Assembly (NCBI GenBank): GCA_964439745.1 | Contig: CAYTQK010000139.1 | Span: forward strand, 1 to 8,656 | Source: CAYTQK01 sp964439745 | GTDB lineage: Bacteria > Desulfobacterota > Desulfobacteria > Desulfobacterales > Desulfosudaceae | DNA: 8,656 bases | Direction of reading: 5' to 3' | Part shown: positions 5,474 to 8,656 of the stretch, in pieces | Position numbering within the stretch: position 1 is the stretch's first letter | How the letters are laid out: the number at the start of each line of letters is the position of its first letter | Position numbers and translations under genes: made by a program | Notes under the pieces: model-generated | What the model saw: the letters and a program-made list of their open reading frames with translations, nothing else | Told to the model about the DNA's origin: nothing | The model's database searches: none

Positions 5474-6130
5474 ATGAAAAGATATTTGTTCTGTTACGGC
5501 ATATATGGGCTATTGCTGGTCGGCCTGGCCGTAGTGATCGGCCTTCTGCTGGCAGCCGATCCGGGTGTCACCGCCGCCTGGATCCGGGAAAATGGTCCTG
5601 TCGAGACGCTGTCGGCCGCCGGCTACGGCCTGGCGCTGGTGCTTTTTGCCGTTCTGCGGCGGGGTGTTAAAAGCTATCCCTGGTTTCTGCTGATGCTACT
5701 GGCCATGGGGCTTCGGGAGCTTGATTTTCATGCCCGGTGGACCACCATGACCACCACCAGTACCCGGTTTTATGTCAGTCCCGATGTGCCGCTGCTGGAA
5801 AAGATCATCGCCCTGACCGTGCTGGCCGTCTTGTTATACGGGTTTTTTCGCCTGATCCGCTCGCACGGTGCCGGGCTGATGTCCGGACTCCGGGCCGGAC
5901 GGCCCGTGGAGGTGGGTTTTCTCCTGGGGGTGGCCCTGGCAGTGGTCGCCAAGCTGCTGGACGGCCTTTCCCGGAAAATGGCAGGCCTGGGCATCATCAT
6001 GTCCGAAGCCAGCATCGACGCGGCCGAATGCGTGGAAGAGGTGCTGGAACTGGGCATTCCCCTGATGTTTATCGTGGCCATTATCATTGCCGCCCGGACA
6101 CGGTCGGCGGGACACCCGCCTCCGGAGTAA
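5474..6130 (+). CDS. Uncharacterised six-helix inner-membrane protein (218 aa)
   Basis: I cannot name a function. Hydrophobic segments at about residues 7-27, 42-62, 68-80, 97-118, 136-152 and 190-207 suggest six membrane helices. The longest polar stretch, RELDFHARWTTMTTTSTRFY (81-100), joins helices 3 and 4. Polar conserved-looking sequence also appears at KLLDGLSRK (150-158) and ECVEEVLELG (185-194). The pattern resembles uncharacterised proteobacterial membrane proteins I recall with an RE-D-H motif in the same place, but that is memory, not a search. I chose ATG 5474 because GGAG (5461-5464) lies nine bases upstream and the next residues, MKRYLFCYGIYG, start a membrane helix cleanly. A longer reading from 5372 would add 34 polar residues with no ribosome-binding site. 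It converges on nadE, with 46 bp between the stop codons and no clear terminator. Confidence 0.83.
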   Translation: MKRYLFCYGIYGLLLVGLAVVIGLLLAADPGVTAAWIRENGPVETLSAAGYGLALVLFAVLRRGVKSYPWFLLMLLAMGLRELDFHARWTTMTTTSTRFYVSPDVPLLEKIIALTVLAVLLYGFFRLIRSHGAGLMSGLRAGRPVEVGFLLGVALAVVAKLLDGLSRKMAGLGIIMSEASIDAAECVEEVLELGIPLMFIVAIIIAARTRSAGHPPPE

Positions 6131-6176
6131 CCATGGCCAGGGGCGCCGCTTTTCTGCTGCGGGCCGGGCGGGGATT

Positions 6177-6959
6177 TTATTCCCGCAGTTCCGGGGGAAT
6201 TCTGCAGACCGGGATAGGGTCGATCTTATGCCGGGCGGCGCGGTTGAGGCGGCGATAGATGGCCAGTACCTCCTGCTGGCGGGGGGAGAGGGAAGAAGCC
6301 CCGGCCGGGGCACAGTCAAAATCCATGGCCCACTCCAGTTCCGCGTAAGTGGCCCCGATCTGGGCCTCGTCGGTGCGGTTGTCCGCCCAGAGACCGTCGG
6401 TGGGCGGGGCGTCGAGAATCTCCGGCCGGATTTCCAGGCGCCGGGCCACCTGGTAGACCTCGCTCTTGACCAGGTCGGCGAGGGGGGCCACGTCCACCCC
6501 GCCGTCCCCGTACTTGGTGAAAAAGCCCACCCCGAAATCCTCCACCTTGTTGCCGGTGCCGGCCACCAGCAGGCCGTGACAGCCGGCCTGGGCGTACAGG
6601 GCCACCATGCGCAGGCGGGAGCGGGTGTTGGCCTGGGTCAGGCCGTCCGCCGCCATGTCCGGCACAGTCCGGACAAAGGCGTCAAAGACCGGGGTCAGGT
6701 CGATCCGGACGGCGGTGACATTGGCAAAGCGGTCGGTCAGCCAGTCCACATGGGCCTGGGCCAGGGCGACCTGGTCCGGATCCTGGTGAATGGGCAGGAT
6801 CAGCGCCCGCACCGGCAGACCGGTCCGGGCGCAGAGGGTGGAGGTAACGGCCGAATCAACACCGCCGGACACCCCCACCGTGTATCCGTGCAGGTTTGAT
6901 TTTTCACAATAGTCGGTCAACCAGCCGGTGACATGATCAATGACCGCATCGGTTTTCAT
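6177..6959 (-). CDS. nadE: NAD+ synthetase, ammonia-dependent type (260 aa)
   Basis: The enzyme makes NAD+ from nicotinic acid adenine dinucleotide, ATP and ammonia, the last step of NAD synthesis, in the cytoplasm. The N-type ATP pyrophosphatase loop SGGVDS is at 31-36. NTRSRLRM (111-118), GTGNKVE (134-140), YGDGGVDVAPLADLVKSEV (150-168) and DAPPTDGLW (183-191) are the conserved NaAD, ATP and magnesium sites. There is no N-terminal glutaminase domain, so ammonia is the probable nitrogen donor. Length is normal for this type. The ATG at 6959 follows the yjbQ stop by two bases, with GGAG about seven bases before it inside the end of yjbQ. The two are therefore almost certainly one transcript with coupled translation. 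The likely promoter is at 7624-7652. Confidence 0.97.
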   Translation of the reverse strand: MKTDAVIDHVTGWLTDYCEKSNLHGYTVGVSGGVDSAVTSTLCARTGLPVRALILPIHQDPDQVALAQAHVDWLTDRFANVTAVRIDLTPVFDAFVRTVPDMAADGLTQANTRSRLRMVALYAQAGCHGLLVAGTGNKVEDFGVGFFTKYGDGGVDVAPLADLVKSEVYQVARRLEIRPEILDAPPTDGLWADNRTDEAQIGATYAELEWAMDFDCAPAGASSLSPRQQEVLAIYRRLNRAARHKIDPIPVCRIPPELRE

Positions 6960-6961
6960 TA

Positions 6962-7378
6962 TTATTCTCCAATGATTTTAACCAGCACCCGCTTGGGGCG
7001 GCGGCCGTCGAATTCACCGTAGAAAATCCGTTCCCAGGTACCGAAATCCAGTCTGCCGTCGGTCACGGCCACGACCACCTCCCGGCCCATGACCTGGCGT
7101 TTCATATGGGCATCGGCATTGTCCTCGCCCACGTTGTGACGGTATTTTTCGACCGGTTCATGCGGGGCCAGCCGTTCCAGCCACTCCTCGTAATCCTGGT
7201 GCAGGCCGGATTCATCGTCATTGATAAAGACCGAGGCGGTGATGTGCATGGCGTTGACCAGTATCAGGCCTTCCCGGATGCCGCTTTCTGCCAGGCACTC
7301 TTCCACCTCCGGTGTAATGTTGATAAAGGCCCGGCGGGTGGGTACATGAAAGGTCAGGGTCTGGCGGTAGCTCTTCAT
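6962..7378 (-). CDS. yjbQ: YjbQ/UPF0047 family protein (138 aa)
   Basis: The protein matches the small YjbQ (UPF0047) family over its full length: INITPEV (19-25), AMHITASVFINDDESG (43-58), YRHNVGEDNADAHMKRQVMG (79-98), GRLDFGTWERIFYGEFDG (108-125) and RPKRVLVKIIGE at the end. His45, His81 and His91 are the conserved histidines thought to bind metal. Family members have weak thiamine-phosphate synthase activity reported in the annotation name, but the physiological role is not settled. The start at 7378 is backed by GGGAGG six bases upstream. It sits between the truncated oxidoreductase (32-bp gap) and nadE (2-bp gap). Co-transcription with nadE suggests a link to cofactor metabolism, which is inference. 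Confidence 0.94.
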   Translation of the reverse strand: MKSYRQTLTFHVPTRRAFINITPEVEECLAESGIREGLILVNAMHITASVFINDDESGLHQDYEEWLERLAPHEPVEKYRHNVGEDNADAHMKRQVMGREVVVAVTDGRLDFGTWERIFYGEFDGRRPKRVLVKIIGE

Positions 7379-7400
7379 GGTTGGCCTCCCGTGTTTTCAG

Positions 7401-7419
7401 GCGGAATCCCTTATTCCGC
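7401..7419. other. Perfect 7-bp-stem hairpin at the end of the oxidoreductase remnant
   Basis: GCGGAAT (7401-7407) and ATTCCGC (7413-7419) pair across a 5-base loop. The structure covers the stop codon of the truncated oxidoreductase (7411-7413) and lies 22 bp before yjbQ. Neither strand has a T-run after it, so it is not a typical terminator. It may be a processing or stability element, or the remains of the original gene's 3' end. Confidence 0.5.
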
Positions 7420-7599
7420 GGTTTGGGGGTTATCCGTAGTAGATCCGGGGCTCCAGCCGCATATACCCGCGGACAGGCCGGTGTCGCCGCCGCCGATGAC
7501 AACCACGTCGGCGCTTTTTCGGCCGTTCAGCTTCGGGCTGGGCGTGATTGCGTCGGTCAGTGTCTCCAGCCACCAGCTTTTCCGGCGATAATCATTCAT
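7411..7599 (-). pseudogene. Truncated FAD-dependent oxidoreductase (DAO family), N-terminal remnant of 62 codons
   Basis: From ATG 7599 the minus strand encodes 62 residues. The first 46 look like the start of a DAO-type FAD oxidoreductase (a family of about 370-450 residues): MNDYRRKSWWLETL, then a polar stretch, then SADVVVIGGGDTGLSAG (29-45) with the dinucleotide-binding GxGxxG motif (G36, G38, G41). After residue 46 the likeness ends and 16 unrelated residues (ICGWSPGSTTDNPQTAE region) lead to a stop. The rest of the FAD and substrate domains is missing, so no enzyme can result. The upstream signals are intact: CCTCCT on the plus strand at 7607-7612 is an AGGAGG Shine-Dalgarno seven bases before the ATG, and a good promoter lies at 7624-7652. 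An internal deletion is the simplest reading. It could alternatively now act as a leader for yjbQ-nadE. Confidence 0.75.
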
Positions 7600-7613
7600 G
7601 GACAGTCCTCCTG

Positions 7614-7634
7614 CATATTGCCAATCATATTGCC
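7614..7634. repeat. Two direct copies of CATATTGCC, 12-bp period
   Basis: CATATTGCC occurs at 7614-7622 and 7626-7634. The repeats cover the -10 box and predicted start site of the minus-strand promoter. They may be an operator or a chance duplication. Confidence 0.45.
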
Positions 7635-7652
7635 GGTGGCACGCTACGTCAA
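7624..7652 (-). promoter_or_regulatory. Sigma-70 type promoter for the oxidoreductase remnant, yjbQ and nadE
   Basis: On the minus strand TTGACG (7652-7647) and TATGAT (7629-7624) are 17 bp apart, each five of six consensus bases. Transcription would start near 7617, about 18 bases before the remnant's ATG, leaving room for its AGGAGG. No other promoter of this quality was seen before yjbQ or nadE. This one probably drives all three. Confidence 0.63.
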
Positions 7653-7685
7653 GATCCGTCGGCAAATAGGGTGCCGGGAAAAGGA

Positions 7686-7716
7686 TTGACATGGGCGCCA
7701 AGGCCTGGTGTATGAT
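7686..7716 (+). promoter_or_regulatory. Promoter for the HAD hydrolase gene
   Basis: TTGACA (7686-7691) and TATGAT (7711-7716) are separated by 19 bp, slightly long. Transcription would begin near 7723, within the repeat at 7722-7736. The -35 box lies 33 bp from the -35 box of the divergent yjbQ-nadE promoter. Confidence 0.52.
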
Positions 7717-7721
7717 ACAGT

Positions 7722-7736
7722 TTTTCCCGGGACCGT
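7722..7736. repeat. Second copy of the 15-bp TCCCGGGA-containing sequence
   Basis: TTTTCCCGGGACCGT is identical to 928-942. Here it begins at the predicted transcription start of the HAD gene, a position where a bound repressor would block transcription. The palindromic core is 7725-7732. Confidence 0.45.
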
Positions 7737-7772
7737 CCGCCGGGCCGCAACTTTTCGACAAGGAGCAGGACC

Positions 7773-8384
7773 ATGTCACCGCCAACCGTATCAACCATTA
7801 TTTTTGATCTGGGCGGCGTGCTGTTCGAACTTTCCGGCGCCCGCCTGGTCTGCGAATGGACCCGGGAACGGCTGACGCCGGCAGAACTGCTGGAAAAATG
7901 GCTGGCCTCCCCGGCCGTGCGGGATTTTGAACGGGGCCGCATCGATTTTGCCGTCTTTCGGGCCCGACTCAAGGAGGAGCTGGAGCTGCAGGTCAGCGAT
8001 GACATTTTTACCGATGCCTTCGCGGCCTGGATTACCGGCGCTTACCCCGGCGCCGGGGAACTGCTGCGGGAACTTTCCACCCGCTACCGGCTGGCCTGCT
8101 TTTCCAATACCAATTCCTTTCACTGGGATATCCTGGAACGGGAGTACGACCTTTTGCCCCTGTTCCATCATGTCTTTGCTTCTTTTCGCATGGGACTGGT
8201 CAAACCGGACCAGGACGCCTTTGCCCATGTCGTTGCGGCCCTGAAGCGGCCGTCCGGGTCCCTGTTCTTTTTCGATGACAGCCGGTCCAATGTCGAAGCC
8301 GCCCGGTCCTGCGGCCTGCAGGCTTTTCGGGTTAAGGGCGTGTCCGGCGTCCGCCGCGTCCTGCGGGAAGAAGGACTCCTGTAA
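7773..8384 (+). CDS. HAD-superfamily hydrolase, YihX-like subfamily IA (203 aa)
   Basis: All four HAD motifs are visible. Motif I is IIFDLGGVLFEL, with nucleophile Asp12 and Gly14 in place of the usual second Asp. Motif II is CFSNTN, with Ser111. Motif III is Lys144 in GLVKPD. Motif IV is FFDDSRSNVEAA, with Asp168 and Asp169. The helical cap is inserted between motif I and II (about residues 18-88), as in subfamily IA. The DxG form of motif I is typical of the YihX and epoxide-hydrolase-N group, whose best known member removes phosphate from glucose-1-phosphate; the substrate here cannot be told. It is predicted cytoplasmic. AAGGAG (7760-7765) is seven bases before the ATG, and a promoter lies at 7686-7716. 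It is a single gene, divergent from the yjbQ-nadE row and convergent with the channel gene at the right edge. Confidence 0.93.
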   Translation: MSPPTVSTIIFDLGGVLFELSGARLVCEWTRERLTPAELLEKWLASPAVRDFERGRIDFAVFRARLKEELELQVSDDIFTDAFAAWITGAYPGAGELLRELSTRYRLACFSNTNSFHWDILEREYDLLPLFHHVFASFRMGLVKPDQDAFAHVVAALKRPSGSLFFFDDSRSNVEAARSCGLQAFRVKGVSGVRRVLREEGLL

Positions 8385-8437
8385 ACCGGCCTCACCCTCC
8401 TGCCTGTCGGCTTTTCCGCCGCCCTGCCATGGTGATT

Positions 8438-8656
8438 TTACGGGCCGGAGACGTCGTTTTCGCCCGTTACCTCCAGGCGCAGTTGACGGTTGGCATCGTG
8501 GGCCAGGTAGAGGGTCCGGGTGGGAAAGGCGAATTCAATTCCTTCGGCGGAAAAGGCCCGCATGATCCTGAGGTTGACCGTTTCGTTGAATTGACAGAAG
8601 GCCCAAAAGACGCTCCCGGAAGTTTCTTGATGTCCAGGACCTTTTTTTCAAGGTTG
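8438..8656 (-). CDS. MscS-type mechanosensitive channel, C-terminus only, apparent frameshift
   Basis: Reading the minus strand to the TAA at 8438-8440 gives FCQFNETVNLRIMRAFSAEG followed by IEFAFPTRTLYLAHDANR and a short tail ending ENDVSGP. The segment VNLRIM-AF-AEGIEFAFPT-TLYL is the end of the cytoplasmic domain of MscS-like channels, which open under membrane tension to release solutes. The rest of the gene lies beyond the window. Going upstream, this frame meets a TGA at 8648-8650. The neighbouring frame instead reads on openly as NLEKKVLDIKKLPGAS. Adding one base in the AAAA run (plus strand 8605-8608) would join them as LPGASFWAFCQFNETVNL, which looks natural for the family. This suggests either a one-base loss that breaks the gene or a sequencing error in a homopolymer. 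The gene converges on the HAD gene with a 53-bp gap and no clear terminator. Confidence 0.75.

Noticed and set aside
6131..6176. Bidirectional terminator between the membrane protein gene and nadE
   Set aside because: The 46 bases hold no clean stem with a T-run on either strand.
6087..6899. 270-codon plus-strand ORF opposite nadE
   Set aside because: It is an antisense shadow of nadE, rich in Gly and Val, with no domain.
1..8656. CRISPR array, tRNA or rRNA genes, insertion sequences, phage genes or toxin-antitoxin pairs
   Set aside because: I looked for regularly spaced repeats, transposase or integrase motifs, cloverleaf-like sequences and paired small ORFs and found none.

Overview
The window looks like ordinary chromosome from a GC-rich Gram-negative bacterium, most likely a Desulfobacterota (former Deltaproteobacteria) member. 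That placement is inference. It rests on gene style, on the small protein at 3045-3389, which resembles a hypothetical protein I remember from sulfate reducers, and on the mixture of families. No phage, transposon, CRISPR, rRNA or tRNA is visible.

Layout. (1) The minus-strand gene at 1-846 is a membrane-anchored diguanylate cyclase, cut by the window edge before its GGDEF signature. (2) A 254-bp divergent region (847-1100) carries a good sigma-70 promoter for a two-CBS-domain protein (1101-1574), with a possible 7-codon upstream ORF in the leader. (3) dinB (DNA polymerase IV, 1724-2884) follows, complete with a clamp-binding motif. (4) A probable operon runs from 3045 to 5306: a small conserved hypothetical protein, a DUF1848 protein with a C-terminal CX3CX2C cysteine cluster, and a DusB-type tRNA-dihydrouridine synthase whose start overlaps the DUF1848 stop (ATGA). 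An unrecognised six-helix membrane protein (5474-6130) lies downstream. (5) On the minus strand, a truncated FAD-dependent oxidoreductase (7411-7599), yjbQ (6962-7378) and nadE (6177-6959) lie in one row. They are apparently read from a single promoter at 7624-7652. (6) Divergently, a HAD-family hydrolase (7773-8384) has its own promoter. (7) The window ends in the C-terminus of an MscS-type mechanosensitive channel on the minus strand, with an apparent one-base frameshift near 8605-8608.

The genes are mostly housekeeping or signalling: c-di-GMP synthesis, translesion synthesis, tRNA modification, NAD synthesis and osmotic safety valve. I see no convincing new multi-gene system. The points worth a second look are the following: the DUF1848-dus translational coupling; the oxidoreductase remnant that kept its promoter, ribosome-binding site and first ~45 codons upstream of yjbQ-nadE; a TCCCGGGA palindrome found three times, only in upstream regions; a perfect 11-bp-stem hairpin inside the end of the 3045 gene; a tandem 10-bp repeat in a promoter; and the channel frameshift.
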